Below the pieces are notes generated by a model. That model saw only the letters and a list, made by a program, of their open reading frames with translations. It did not search any database and was not told the origin of the DNA. Source: Deinococcus indicus (GTDB taxonomy: Bacteria; Deinococcota; Deinococci; Deinococcales; Deinococcaceae). From it: a stretch of 64,000 nt of DNA. Position numbers and translations under genes: made by a program. Below, piece after piece: positions 43,539-52,697 of this stretch. The stretch's first letter is position 1. Each line of letters starts with the position of its first letter. Location: positions 62,001 to 126,000 of the forward strand of contig NZ_NHMK01000012.1 in assembly GCF_002198095.1 (NCBI RefSeq). Direction: 5' to 3'.

Positions 43539-44143
43539 GAACCCTTCCCGAAGGACGTGGCGCGCAGGTCGCCCACGAAGCCGCGCTGCGCCGCCCGTTC
43601 GCGGATGCCCTGGCTGACGTGGTACGTGGACGTGCCGCCGCTGGCGCCGTGGAAGGCGGTGGACCGGTCCGCCTGTTCCAGCGACACCTTGATGACCGAG
43701 CGGACGGGCGTGCCGTCGGGCATGAACAGCGTGAACTGCTGCTCCATGCTGGTGATGACCGCCTCGAAATGCCAGGTGGACCCCCACTGGAACAGCACCT
43801 TGCCCGGCCGGTTCTTCTGGAGGGCCGACGCCCGGTCGGTTTCCTTGTCGCCGATCTGGGTCAGCGCCCACAGCGGCGCGGTGTACTTGCGGACGTCCTC
43901 GACCGCCCCGGCCGACTGGCGGCGGGCGTACGTGTCGAAGAACAGTTCGAGGGTCAGGGTGGCGGCCGAGCCACCCACGAACACCTTGTTGCCGGTGTCG
44001 CTGGTGTCGCTGTTCTGGGATTTCCAGTCGACGGACCGCGAGATGGTGTACTCGCGCGGGTTGAACATGCACTCGATGGGAGTCTTGCGGCCGTTGCCGT
44101 CGATGGGCACGATCTGGGCCTTGGTGAACTGACCTCCTGCCAT
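43535..44143 (-). CDS. CIS tube-spike adaptor (Afp7/Pvc7-like, without LysM)
   Basis: The 202-residue protein starts MAGGQFTKAQIVPIDGNGRK. It carries the CIS tube domain signature CMFNPREYTISRSVDWKSQN, with LTLELFFDTYARR and VLFQWGSTWHFEAVITSMEQQF. Afp7 homologues connect tube to the VgrG spike. Many have a C-terminal LysM, which is missing or very short here (ends STYHVSQGIRERAAQRGFVG, which could be the start of one). It is followed directly by vgrG. Confidence 0.9.
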   Translation of the reverse strand: MAGGQFTKAQIVPIDGNGRKTPIECMFNPREYTISRSVDWKSQNSDTSDTGNKVFVGGSAATLTLELFFDTYARRQSAGAVEDVRKYTAPLWALTQIGDKETDRASALQKNRPGKVLFQWGSTWHFEAVITSMEQQFTLFMPDGTPVRSVIKVSLEQADRSTAFHGASGGTSTYHVSQGIRERAAQRGFVGDLRATSFGKGS

Positions 44144-44192
44144 GTGGTTCCTCCTGTGCCCCCGGTGGGTGCGGGGGCGTCACGCGGGGGCG

Positions 44193-47100
44193 TTATTCGC
44201 AGCCGTCGGGCCGGGGAATGGTCGGGCGGTACGCGCACCAGCGTTCGCTCTGGCCGCGCAGGCTGTACGGTCCGCGCAGGATCTTGCGGCCAGGGTCGAT
44301 GGACGCCACGATCTTGAACGATTCCAGCGAACGGGAACTGATGGTGAGAGTGCCGCCGCTGAACACGATGTCGATGGGCAGGTCCGGGATGTCGTCGCGG
44401 TTGCTGGCGAAGCTGCCCGAGGCGCGCCGGCCGTCGATGTTCAGGATCGTCAGGTACCCGAACGGGTGCGTCCAGGAGCCGAGCAGGTCGCTGTACGGCG
44501 AGTCCGGCGCGGCGGCCGGCGTGACCGTCACCGTCTGCGCGGCGCTGCGGACCGCGCCGGCCAGCAGGGTGTAGGTCGTGGTCTGGGCAGGGCTGACCTT
44601 CACGCTGCCGCGCGCCGGGAAGCTGCCGTCCAGACCCTCGATCTGGATGCGTTCGGCGTTCTTGACGTTCCAGCTGAGGGTGCTGGACGCGCCGCTGCGG
44701 ACCGTGCGGGGCGAGGCGCTGAACGCCACGACCGACGGCGTGGCGGCGGGCTGCGCGGGCGGCGTGACCGGCGGCGTGGCCGTGCCGGTCTGGGCGGCCG
44801 GGCGGGGCGTGACGGTCACGGTCCGGCTGCTCTGCTGCTGCCCGCTCGTCAGGACGAAGCTGGTCGTGCGCGACAGCGTCAGCGTGGTCCGGCCGCGCGG
44901 GGGCCAGTTGCCGTTCTGCGGGCCGGGCACGCCGCTGATGCGCACGGCGCTGGCGTTGCTCACGTCCCAGCTCAGCGTGACCGGGCCGCTGCCGGTCAGG
45001 GCGGCGGGCGTGACCGTGAACGCGTTGATGCGCGGCGTGGGGGCGCTGCGGACCGTCACGACCTGCGAGCGGGTCACGGTGCCGGCGCGCAGCGTGAAGG
45101 TGCGGGTGGCCTGCACCGGCACGGTCGCGCGGCCCGACGCGGGCCAGGACCCGTCGGCGTTCGGGCCGGGCACGCCGTCGATGCGGACGCTGCTGGCGTT
45201 CGTGACGTTCCAGGACAGCACGGCCGTGCCGCGCCCGGTCAGCTGGGCGGGCAGCGCCGTGAAGGACGTGACGACCGGCGTGGGCGGCGTGACCTTCACG
45301 GTCAGGCTGCGCTGCACCTCCCCGACGCTCAGGACGAAGGTGCGGGTCCGGGGGACAGTCAGGGTGGTGCTACCGCGCGCCGGCCACTTGCCGCCGGTCA
45401 GCGGGCCGCTCAGCCCGGCGATCCGCACGGCCGGCGCGTTGCGCACGTCCCAGCTGAGCGTGACGGGGCCGGGCGCGCTCAGGGCGGCGCTGCTGGCGCG
45501 GAAGTCCACGATCTCCACGGGTCGGGGCGTGACGGTCACGCGCTGCTCGATGGTCTTCTTCCGGCCGTCGCGCAGGTACAGCACCAGCGTGAAGGTGCGG
45601 GTCCGGTCGAGCTTCTCGACGATCTCGCTGCCGCTGGCGTCGAACTTGCCGTTCACCGGTCCCTTGAGGGGCAGCACGTCCACCTGCTGGAAGCCCGGCG
45701 CGTTCCAGGTGAGGGTCACGTCGCCCTCCCCGACCAGCCGGGCGGGTTCGGCGGTGAAGGTGACCTTCTCCAGGTTGGCCTTCTCGGCGTCGGCGGCGAG
45801 TTTCTCCGCCTCGGCCTGCTGGTCGACCGGCTGGACCTTCAGGGGCTTGTTCACGGAGACCTGCTCGCCGGCCTCGTTACGGGCCGTGAGGGTGATGACC
45901 GTGTCGGTGGGCGGCGCGGGCTTGATGGTCTCGCCCTGCGGGCCGCTGTCCTCGGTGCCGGCCCCGTACTGGACGTTCACGCCGACGGCGTTCTTGGTCT
46001 TCCAGGTGATCTTGAACTGTCCGTCGGACTTGACGGTGCCGGGCGTCACCTCGAACTGCGTGAATTCCGGGGCGGGCGTCGCGATGTCCAGGCGGGCGTT
46101 CGCGGAGTTGGTCAGGCCGTTGCCGCCGCTGGCGGTGATGGTGTAGCTCGTGGCGACCTTCGGCGTGACGGTCTTCTTGCCGCGCGCCGCGACGGTGCCC
46201 AGACCCTCGATCATGACCGAGTCGGCGTTCAGGACCTCCCAGGTCAGGACGGCGGATTCGCCCCGGCTGATCTCGGCGGGTTCGATCCTGAAGGTCTTCA
46301 CCTGCGGTCCCAGCACACTGACGGCGCGGGCGTCGGTCTCGCGTTCCGTGCCGTTCTGCGCGGTCAGCGTGAAGGTCGTGTCCCGGCTGGGCTGGAAGCG
46401 GCGCGTGCCGCTGGCCGGCACCTTGCCCAGCTCGCTGATCGTGACCTGCTCGGCGTTCCGGACCCGCCACGTGACCGTGACCGGCCGGTTCCCGGCCACC
46501 CGGACGGGCGTCACGTCGAACACCTCGATGACGGGCCGGTCGAAACGGGCCTGCACGGTCTGGGTGTTCGCCGCCGCGCGGCCGATCAGCGAGCGGGCGT
46601 TCAGGGTGTACTTCTGGTCGCGGCTGATGCCGGGCACCGTCAGGCTGCCGTCCCGCGGCAGGTTCCGGCCCGCCGCGCCCAGTTCCGGGATGCTGACGCG
46701 CGTGGCGTTCTGCGTGTCCCAGCGCAGCGTGAACGGCTGCCCCGGCCGGACGACCGTGTCGCTGCCCGCCAGGTTGAAGGTGTTGATGGTGGGCGGGCGG
46801 GTCAGCAGCCAGATCAGCACGCCCAGCAGGATCAGGATCAGCGGCAGCATCCACAGCGGCACGAGCGGCAGGTGGTGCAGTTCCGCGCGGGCCTGCGCGG
46901 CCGGGTGTTCGCCGGGCTCGCCGTCCGGGCGTTCCGGGAACACGTCCACCTGCAGGTCGTGCTGGCTGGGCGCGCCGAGCCAGCGCAGCGGCACCCGCAC
47001 GCGCAGTTCCTCCTCGCGCGACTGCCCGGCGCCCAGCGGCAGGCGGGCCGGCAGGTCGTTCACGCGGATGCGGCCCTGGCCCTGCACGGCCTGACGGGCG

Positions 47101-48959
47101 GCCATCATGGCGGCGTGGCGGGCCTCGGCGGTCGCCTGCCGCGCCGTCTCGCGGGCCAGCTGGGTCGGGTCGACCGGCATGCCCGTCGTGGTCGTCTGCG
47201 GAACGGTCACGAGGTCCTGCAGGCGCGGCAGGATCCGCAGCGCGCCCTCGTTGTCACGCAGGCGCGGCAGCAGGACGCCGTCGGTGTTGCCGCGGTTCTC
47301 GACGCGCAGCACGTAGCGGGCGTGCCGCCAGGTGCGCCGCACGGCGGGCAGCAGCGTGGCGACCGTCTCCTCGAAGGGCGCGACCGTCACGGCCAGCGGC
47401 GCGCGGCCGCTCTGGGTGGGGTCCTCGCGGGAGCGGGCCAGGACCGTGACCGGGTACTCGCCGGCGCGGCTGGCGCTGTCGCGCGGGGCGAGCAGCGTCA
47501 GGGTGGTGTGGCCCTGCATGCCGGGGTTCAGCTGCACCTCGCCGTGCGCGTCCTGCACCCACTCGGGCGGCAGGCCGTCGAGGCTGACGCGGAAGTGGTC
47601 CACGGTCGGGCCGGTGTTCGCGAGCAACAGGTGCAGCGTGAAAGGCGTGCCCGGCACCAGGGTCACGCGGTCCTGTTCGGGTTTCACCACGATGCGGGGC
47701 GGCGCGGGGGCCTGCACCGGGTCGAGCAGCACCAGCCAGTAGGGCCGCAGGTACAGCGGCGTGCGGGCCGGCCAGCGCAGGCGGGTCATGGGCGTCAGGG
47801 GCAGGCCGTCCATGACGGTGCCGTTCGTGGCGGTCAGTTCCGTGACGTGCGCCTGCCCGCCCGTGAATTCCACGTTCAGGTGGTGGCGGCTCACGCCGAT
47901 GTGTTCCAGCACGACCGCGTTGTCCGGCGCGCGCCCCACCGTCAGGCTGGGCGACGTGACGACCTGGGTACGCAGCAGTTCGTGACGTTCGCTGAACACC
48001 AGCAGCCGCGTGTCCGGCCCGCTCTCCTGCCCGTCGAGGCTGGGGGCGGGCGGCAGGACCGGCAGGGCGCTCAGGCGCAGGGTGGGTTCCGGCCCGCCGG
48101 GCATCAGGGCGTTCAGGACCTCCTGCAGGGCCGCCTCGAGCGCGCGGGCGCTGGCGTACCGGTCCTGCGGGTCCTTGGCGAGGCAGGTCAGGATGACCTC
48201 CTCCAGCGCGGGGGGCAGGTCCGGGCGCAGCAGGCTGGGCACGCGCGGAGCGACGTGCTGGTGCTTCTCGAGCGCCTCGGCGGCGTCGCGGATCTCGAAG
48301 GGCACCAGGCCGGTCACGAGTTCGTACAGAATCAGGCCCAGCGCGTACAGGTCGGTGCGCAGTTCGTTACGCACGCCCCGGCACTGTTCGGGGCTCATGT
48401 ACGCCAGGGCGTTCACGACGGCGCGGTCGTGGGTGCCGTAACTGCCGGCGCGCAGCTCAGCCAGCCCGAAATCCGAGAGTTGCGTGACGTACCCGGTCTG
48501 CCCCAGCAGGGCGCGGCCGGGTTGCAGGATCAGGTTCTCGGGTTTCAGGTTGCCGTGCATCAGGCCCTGGTCGTGCGCGTGGGCCAGTCCGGCGGCCGCC
48601 TGCCGGATCAGGTCGGTGGCCGTCACGATCGGGAGCGGCTGGGCGCTGCGCGCCTGCCCCTGCAGCAGCTGGCGGGCGCTGCCCTGCCGGCCCAGCTCCA
48701 TGGCGTAGAAGGCCCGGCGGTCGCGGTGCTGCAGCGGTTCGGTCGGCAGGACGTTCGCGTGCCGCAGCGAGTTGACCTTCAGCAGCAGCCGCTCGAGCTG
48801 CATGATCAGGAACGACTGGCCGCTGCTGGTGTCGTCCAGGACGCGCAGGGCGACCTCGCGGTTCTCGTCGAGGTCGGCGGCCACGTGGACCGGGCCGAGC
48901 CAGCCGCTGCCGAGCGGCCGGCCCAGCTGGTAGTGGTGGAAGGCAGTGCTGTCGGTCAT
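44193..48959 (-). CDS. Kinase-like/FHA/transmembrane/Ig-repeat protein of the eCIS locus
   Basis: 1588 residues. Kinase-like domain 1-285: GSGWLGPVHVA as glycine loop, but VALRVL (Arg39 in place of the VAIK Lys), HGNLKPEN (Asn137 in place of the HRD Asp), with DFG (163-165) and AYMSPEQ kept. It is probably a pseudokinase. FHA domain about 318-405: VGRAPDN, SRHH, TNG. A linker follows, with one hydrophobic membrane segment at about 698-720 (VPLWMLPLILILLGVLIWLL). After it come nine Ig-like repeats of about 80 residues (each with TLSWDVxNAxxVRI) and a 100-residue C-terminal domain with two Cys. FHA and kinase would face the cytoplasm and the repeats the outside. It starts in ATGA with the upstream wedge gene. 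Such a protein is not part of Afp/PVC. Confidence 0.9.
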   Translation of the reverse strand: MTDSTAFHHYQLGRPLGSGWLGPVHVAADLDENREVALRVLDDTSSGQSFLIMQLERLLLKVNSLRHANVLPTEPLQHRDRRAFYAMELGRQGSARQLLQGQARSAQPLPIVTATDLIRQAAAGLAHAHDQGLMHGNLKPENLILQPGRALLGQTGYVTQLSDFGLAELRAGSYGTHDRAVVNALAYMSPEQCRGVRNELRTDLYALGLILYELVTGLVPFEIRDAAEALEKHQHVAPRVPSLLRPDLPPALEEVILTCLAKDPQDRYASARALEAALQEVLNALMPGGPEPTLRLSALPVLPPAPSLDGQESGPDTRLLVFSERHELLRTQVVTSPSLTVGRAPDNAVVLEHIGVSRHHLNVEFTGGQAHVTELTATNGTVMDGLPLTPMTRLRWPARTPLYLRPYWLVLLDPVQAPAPPRIVVKPEQDRVTLVPGTPFTLHLLLANTGPTVDHFRVSLDGLPPEWVQDAHGEVQLNPGMQGHTTLTLLAPRDSASRAGEYPVTVLARSREDPTQSGRAPLAVTVAPFEETVATLLPAVRRTWRHARYVLRVENRGNTDGVLLPRLRDNEGALRILPRLQDLVTVPQTTTTGMPVDPTQLARETARQATAEARHAAMMAARQAVQGQGRIRVNDLPARLPLGAGQSREEELRVRVPLRWLGAPSQHDLQVDVFPERPDGEPGEHPAAQARAELHHLPLVPLWMLPLILILLGVLIWLLTRPPTINTFNLAGSDTVVRPGQPFTLRWDTQNATRVSIPELGAAGRNLPRDGSLTVPGISRDQKYTLNARSLIGRAAANTQTVQARFDRPVIEVFDVTPVRVAGNRPVTVTWRVRNAEQVTISELGKVPASGTRRFQPSRDTTFTLTAQNGTERETDARAVSVLGPQVKTFRIEPAEISRGESAVLTWEVLNADSVMIEGLGTVAARGKKTVTPKVATSYTITASGGNGLTNSANARLDIATPAPEFTQFEVTPGTVKSDGQFKITWKTKNAVGVNVQYGAGTEDSGPQGETIKPAPPTDTVITLTARNEAGEQVSVNKPLKVQPVDQQAEAEKLAADAEKANLEKVTFTAEPARLVGEGDVTLTWNAPGFQQVDVLPLKGPVNGKFDASGSEIVEKLDRTRTFTLVLYLRDGRKKTIEQRVTVTPRPVEIVDFRASSAALSAPGPVTLSWDVRNAPAVRIAGLSGPLTGGKWPARGSTTLTVPRTRTFVLSVGEVQRSLTVKVTPPTPVVTSFTALPAQLTGRGTAVLSWNVTNASSVRIDGVPGPNADGSWPASGRATVPVQATRTFTLRAGTVTRSQVVTVRSAPTPRINAFTVTPAALTGSGPVTLSWDVSNASAVRISGVPGPQNGNWPPRGRTTLTLSRTTSFVLTSGQQQSSRTVTVTPRPAAQTGTATPPVTPPAQPAATPSVVAFSASPRTVRSGASSTLSWNVKNAERIQIEGLDGSFPARGSVKVSPAQTTTYTLLAGAVRSAAQTVTVTPAAAPDSPYSDLLGSWTHPFGYLTILNIDGRRASGSFASNRDDIPDLPIDIVFSGGTLTISSRSLESFKIVASIDPGRKILRGPYSLRGQSERWCAYRPTIPRPDGCE

Positions 48960-49999
48960 TCAGAGACGTCCTGGGTGGGGCGTGAGGTCCGTGGAGGGGG
49001 CGGCGCGGCGGGGTCGGGGGGAAGGTCAGGCCGGGCGGGGTCGGGGGCAGGATCAGGCCGGGCGGGATCGGGCGTGGGATCAGGCCGGGCAGGGCCGGGC
49101 GGCGCGGTGGGGGGCGGGTCGGCCCACTCCACGATCACGCGGGCGTGCGCCGGCGCGTGCGCGTACACGAAGGCCGTGACGGCCCCGCGCCCGGCGGTGT
49201 CCTCGCCGTCCAGGGAGTCGAGCAGCGTGACGCGCAGCGTGTGCGGCTCGGCCGAATCCTCGCGCAGCACCGGCGTCAGGCCGTACACGGTTTCCAGCGC
49301 GCGGGTCAGGCCGTAGCGGGTGCCGCGCCAGCGGTACAGCGTGACCGCCTCGCGCAGCCACGCCCGCTGCCGCGCCTCGGGCCAGTGCGGGTCCAGGGGA
49401 ATGCCCAGCCACTGCGCCGTCCAGCCCAGCACGGGCGGCGGCGCGACCCGCGGGTCGAAGTGCAGGTCCACGCTGTCCTGCCGGCGTTGCAGCGGCTCCC
49501 AGATGCCCTCCAGGACCTTCAGGAAGCGGGCCAGGAACTCGGATTCCTGGTAGAAGGGCGGCAGGAACGACGTGTACATGGCCGGCCCGGCCGCCGGCGG
49601 CAGCGGGGCGGGGGAGGTGGGCAGCGGGGGCCGGGCCGGGCGGGCCGCGAGTTCGCCATGCACGTCCCGGCGGCCCGCGGCGGGCGGGGCGGGCGCGGGC
49701 GTGGTGTCGTTCAGGAACGCGACGGTGAACGGCCCGATCTGGATCTCGTCGCCGTGTTCCAGGCGGCGCGGCTGGTGCGGCGTGAGGCGGTGGCCGTTCA
49801 CGAAGGTGCCGGTCTCGCTGCCGGCCAGGTCGGTCAGCAGCAGCGCGCCGCCCTCCACGCTGATCTCGGCGTGGCGCACGGCGACGCTCGGGTCGCGCAG
49901 CGGCAGGCCGTTGTCGGGCGTGCGGCCGATGGACAGCTGGCGGCCCAGGGTCAGGGAGCGCAGCACCTCGCCGCGCTGCCGGACCTGCAGTTGCGGCAT
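48956..49999 (-). CDS. FHA domain fused to gpI-like baseplate wedge protein
   Basis: The 347-residue protein has an FHA domain at 1-95 (SIGRTPDNGLPLRDP, VAVRHAEIS, ETGTFVNGHRL). A Pro/Ala linker leads to a tail-protein-I domain (MYTSFLPPFYQESEFLARFL, LGWTAQWLGIPLD, LREAVTLYRWRGTRYGLTRALE), as in Afp12-type wedge proteins. The C-terminal tail is a run of ARPDP repeats. The FHA brings phospho-threonine recognition directly to the baseplate. ATG 49999 overlaps the gpJ stop, and its stop overlaps the next ATG. Confidence 0.88.
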   Translation of the reverse strand: MPQLQVRQRGEVLRSLTLGRQLSIGRTPDNGLPLRDPSVAVRHAEISVEGGALLLTDLAGSETGTFVNGHRLTPHQPRRLEHGDEIQIGPFTVAFLNDTTPAPAPPAAGRRDVHGELAARPARPPLPTSPAPLPPAAGPAMYTSFLPPFYQESEFLARFLKVLEGIWEPLQRRQDSVDLHFDPRVAPPPVLGWTAQWLGIPLDPHWPEARQRAWLREAVTLYRWRGTRYGLTRALETVYGLTPVLREDSAEPHTLRVTLLDSLDGEDTAGRGAVTAFVYAHAPAHARVIVEWADPPPTAPPGPARPDPTPDPARPDPAPDPARPDLPPDPAAPPPPRTSRPTQDVSE

Positions 50000-52101
50000 C
50001 AGTGATCCACCCGCACGTGGTGAACGTCCGACACGATCAGCGCCTGCGGGGGCAGCGGGAGGCTGCCGGTGACGGTCTCGCGCTGCTGCGGCTGGCCGGG
50101 TTCGGTCAGGACGACCTGCACGTCCTCGGCGACCTCCACGCCGCTCACGCCGCGCAGCAGGCCGTACAGTTCGCTGATGCTGAGGGTCCGGCCGAACGGC
50201 CAGCCGCGCCCGTCGGGGCCGCCCGTGAAGGGATTCAGGTAGCCGTACAGGGCCTGCATGGCGCGGCGGCGCACGTCCTCGCGGGCCGGGCGGCTCGCGC
50301 CGGGGTACGAGCGGATGGTGGCGGTCACGCTGACCCACACGTACTGCGGGGCGCGCAGGTCCAGGGTCGTGCCGACCGGGCGGCGCAGGTCGAGTTCCTC
50401 CTGCGCGGCGGCGCGCAGTTCGGCGCTGAGCGTCAGGCGTTCCGGCGCGATCCGGCCGGTCAGCGGCGAGAGCGGGTCGGTCACGTCGCTGTCCGGGCCG
50501 ATCAGGTCGTCGAGCGACACGCCCGGCAGCAGCGCCAGCGTGACCTGCCCGGCCGGGACGTTCAGGGCGCGCAGCGAGCCGGGGTACGTCTGCCCCGGCA
50601 CGGCCATGTTCGGCGTCACGCAGCGCGCGCGGGCCACGCCCGGCACCTGCGCCGCCAGGAACTCGTAGTCGTCGGCGGTCACGGCGCGCGTGCGGGTGCG
50701 CAGCAGCGACGGCACGCGGTGCAGGGCGTCCTCGAGCTGCTGGCCGTTGCGGCCCCCGGCGGCCGGGGCGTGGTTCGTGACGCGCGCCACGTACGGCACG
50801 CTGCTTTTCAGGACGGTCAGGGTGCGGGCCGGGACGTTCCCGGACGCGCCGCCCCCGTACTGGTAGCGGCGCAGGCGGACGGCCGCGTCGGGCGGGGGGG
50901 CCGCGCCGAAGCGGTAGACGCTGCCGTCGGGTTGCAGGATGCTGGGGCCGAACGCCACCTCGCCGCTCGTCGTGTCGAGCGTGAAGTGCCGGTCTTCCGG
51001 GCCGGATTCCGAGAAGTCGATCACGGGCGTGAACACCAGCGTGTCGCCCTCGGCGGTCGTGGCCTCCACCACGTCCCGGTCCGGGTCGAGGTTCAGGACC
51101 GGGCCGTGCAGCAGCCGGAACCGCTGGCCGGGCACGCCGGTACTCTGCCCGAGCAGTTCGTTCATGACGACCGTGGCGTGCCGGGCGGGGACCGTGATGC
51201 CGCGCGCGTCCACCTGCAGGGTTTCCAGGTCGGGGCTGACCTTGTACCCGGCGTGCATCTGTTCGTTCGTCAGGCGGCAGCGCAGCCAGTAGCCGCGCCG
51301 GTCGAAGAACGCGCCCTCGCGCATGGCGGGCAGGCGCAGGATCAGTTCGCCGGACACGTTGAAGGCGTGCGTGCCGTCGTACTCGACCTCGCACGGCACC
51401 CAGCGGCCGACCCCGCCCTGCCACGCCTCCCAGACGTACGGCGGGTGGTTGGGGTTCACGCCCGCCCCCCCGGCGAGTTCCACGCCGAGGCTCAGGGCCA
51501 GCACGTGCTCGCTGTGGTCGTCGGCGAGTTGCAGGAACAGGGCGTCACCGGGGCGCGGTTCCGGCTGGAAGATCGGGAAGCGGTGGCCCGGCAGGCCCAG
51601 TTGCGCCAGGTCGTGACGGACCGCTCCGGCCGTCTCGGCGCTGGCGGTTCCCTCGGATTCCAGGCGGACCTGCGCCAGGGTGTTCGCGGTGAACAGGCCC
51701 GTCAGGGTGGGGGGCCGGATCACGCCGGCGCGTTCGGTGGAGAACACGGTCGCCTCGTTCACCTCGGTGCGCAGCGTGGCGACCTCGGTGCCGGCCGCGA
51801 TGACCAGCGGCGTGTCCTGCGGGGCGCTCAGGTACAGCGTGACGGGCGCCACGGCGGCGCGGGGCGGGGCGAGCTGCACGCCGATCATCTCCAGGAAGGC
51901 GATCAGCAGTTTGTCCGGCACCTGGTTGACCCGGTACAGCAGCAGGTCGGTCATCCAGGCGAAGATCTCGATGATGGCGATGCCGGGGTCGCTGGCGTTG
52001 TGGTCGGTCCATTCCGGGCAGTACTGGGGAATGAGCCGGCGCGCCTCTTCGAGGATGTCGTCGAAGCGGCGGTCGTCGAGGTTCACGGTCGGTAGGGGCA
52101 C
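49999..52101 (-). CDS. gpJ-like baseplate wedge protein (Afp11-like)
   Basis: The 700-residue baseplate J family protein begins NLDDRRFDDILEEARRLIPQ and has DPGIAIIEIFAWMTDLLLYRVN, the J-family signature. Later come LLRTRTRAVTADDYEFLAAQVPGVARARC and a C-terminal region with GRTLSISELYGLLRGVSGVE. It forms the wedge heterodimer with the gpI-like protein downstream. There is a short gap (48 bases) to gp25 upstream. Confidence 0.93.
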   Translation of the reverse strand: MPLPTVNLDDRRFDDILEEARRLIPQYCPEWTDHNASDPGIAIIEIFAWMTDLLLYRVNQVPDKLLIAFLEMIGVQLAPPRAAVAPVTLYLSAPQDTPLVIAAGTEVATLRTEVNEATVFSTERAGVIRPPTLTGLFTANTLAQVRLESEGTASAETAGAVRHDLAQLGLPGHRFPIFQPEPRPGDALFLQLADDHSEHVLALSLGVELAGGAGVNPNHPPYVWEAWQGGVGRWVPCEVEYDGTHAFNVSGELILRLPAMREGAFFDRRGYWLRCRLTNEQMHAGYKVSPDLETLQVDARGITVPARHATVVMNELLGQSTGVPGQRFRLLHGPVLNLDPDRDVVEATTAEGDTLVFTPVIDFSESGPEDRHFTLDTTSGEVAFGPSILQPDGSVYRFGAAPPPDAAVRLRRYQYGGGASGNVPARTLTVLKSSVPYVARVTNHAPAAGGRNGQQLEDALHRVPSLLRTRTRAVTADDYEFLAAQVPGVARARCVTPNMAVPGQTYPGSLRALNVPAGQVTLALLPGVSLDDLIGPDSDVTDPLSPLTGRIAPERLTLSAELRAAAQEELDLRRPVGTTLDLRAPQYVWVSVTATIRSYPGASRPAREDVRRRAMQALYGYLNPFTGGPDGRGWPFGRTLSISELYGLLRGVSGVEVAEDVQVVLTEPGQPQQRETVTGSLPLPPQALIVSDVHHVRVDH

Positions 52102-52149
52102 GGCGGGATCTCCAGAAAGGAAGGGGGGGGCGGCGGCGCGGGTGGGCGC

Positions 52150-52569
52150 CTACAGCGAGCGGTAGAAGGGAAAGACCAGCGAGCGGGGCTCCGGCTGCCC
52201 CTTCAGTCGGTAGCGGATGTCCACCACGACGCGTGAGGTGTCGTTCGGGTCGAGTTGCGCCTGCACGCCGTCCACGTCGATGCGGGGCTCCCAGGTGCGC
52301 AGGGCCTCGTCCACGTAGAACGACGCGAGGCCCAGGGTGGTGGCGTCGCCCGGCGCGAACACCAGTTCGTGAATGCGGCAGCCGTACTCGGGCCGCATGA
52401 CGCGCTGGCCGCGCGCGGTCATCAGCAGGGTCAGGATCGCCTGCGTGACGGCGCGTTCGCCGGACACCATCGCCAGCTGCCCGCGTGCGTTCACGCCGAC
52501 CGGGAAGGCCACGCCGGTCCCGAGCACGTCGGCGGGCGTGGGGGCGTCCAGCGAGGAGGGGAGGCTCAC
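52150..52569 (-). CDS. gp25-like baseplate wedge protein (Afp9-like)
   Basis: The 139-residue GPW/gp25 family protein shows GVAFPVGVNARGQLAMVSGERAV, LLMTARGQRVMRPEYGCRIH and VDIRYRLKGQPEPRSLVFPF. gp25 nucleates sheath attachment to the baseplate. The start is GTG 52569, overlapping the stop of the 43-codon ORF in GTGA. Confidence 0.94.
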   Translation of the reverse strand: MSLPSSLDAPTPADVLGTGVAFPVGVNARGQLAMVSGERAVTQAILTLLMTARGQRVMRPEYGCRIHELVFAPGDATTLGLASFYVDEALRTWEPRIDVDGVQAQLDPNDTSRVVVDIRYRLKGQPEPRSLVFPFYRSL

Positions 52570-52697
52570 CGGGGCCCCCCCGCGTTCCGCGCCGGCCTGT
52601 TCCGTAGGGGACTGCTGAGGCCGGGACTGTTGAAGGCAGGAGGGTTCAGGGCAGGACGGTTCAGGGCCGCGCCGCCTGGGGCGCTGCGGGCGGTCAT
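52566..52697 (-). CDS. Small 43-residue ORF coupled to gp25
   Basis: The ATG at 52697 overlaps the DUF4255 gene stop (ATGA), and the TGA at 52566-52568 overlaps the gp25 start (GTGA), so the frame is exactly bracketed by couplings. Its product (starting MTARSAPGGAALNRPALNPP) is made of loose NRPALN/NPPAFN/NSPGLS-like repeats. No family is recognised. It could be a real small subunit or just a ribosome relay. Confidence rests on the coupling only. Confidence 0.5.
   Translation of the reverse strand: MTARSAPGGAALNRPALNPPAFNSPGLSSPLRNRPARNAGGPR

Noticed and set aside
44142..49316. A 1724-codon plus-strand open frame
   Set aside because: Antisense to the kinase-like/FHA genes. The product is an unstructured Gly/Ala/Arg/Gln mix, as expected from the complement of GC-rich coding DNA.
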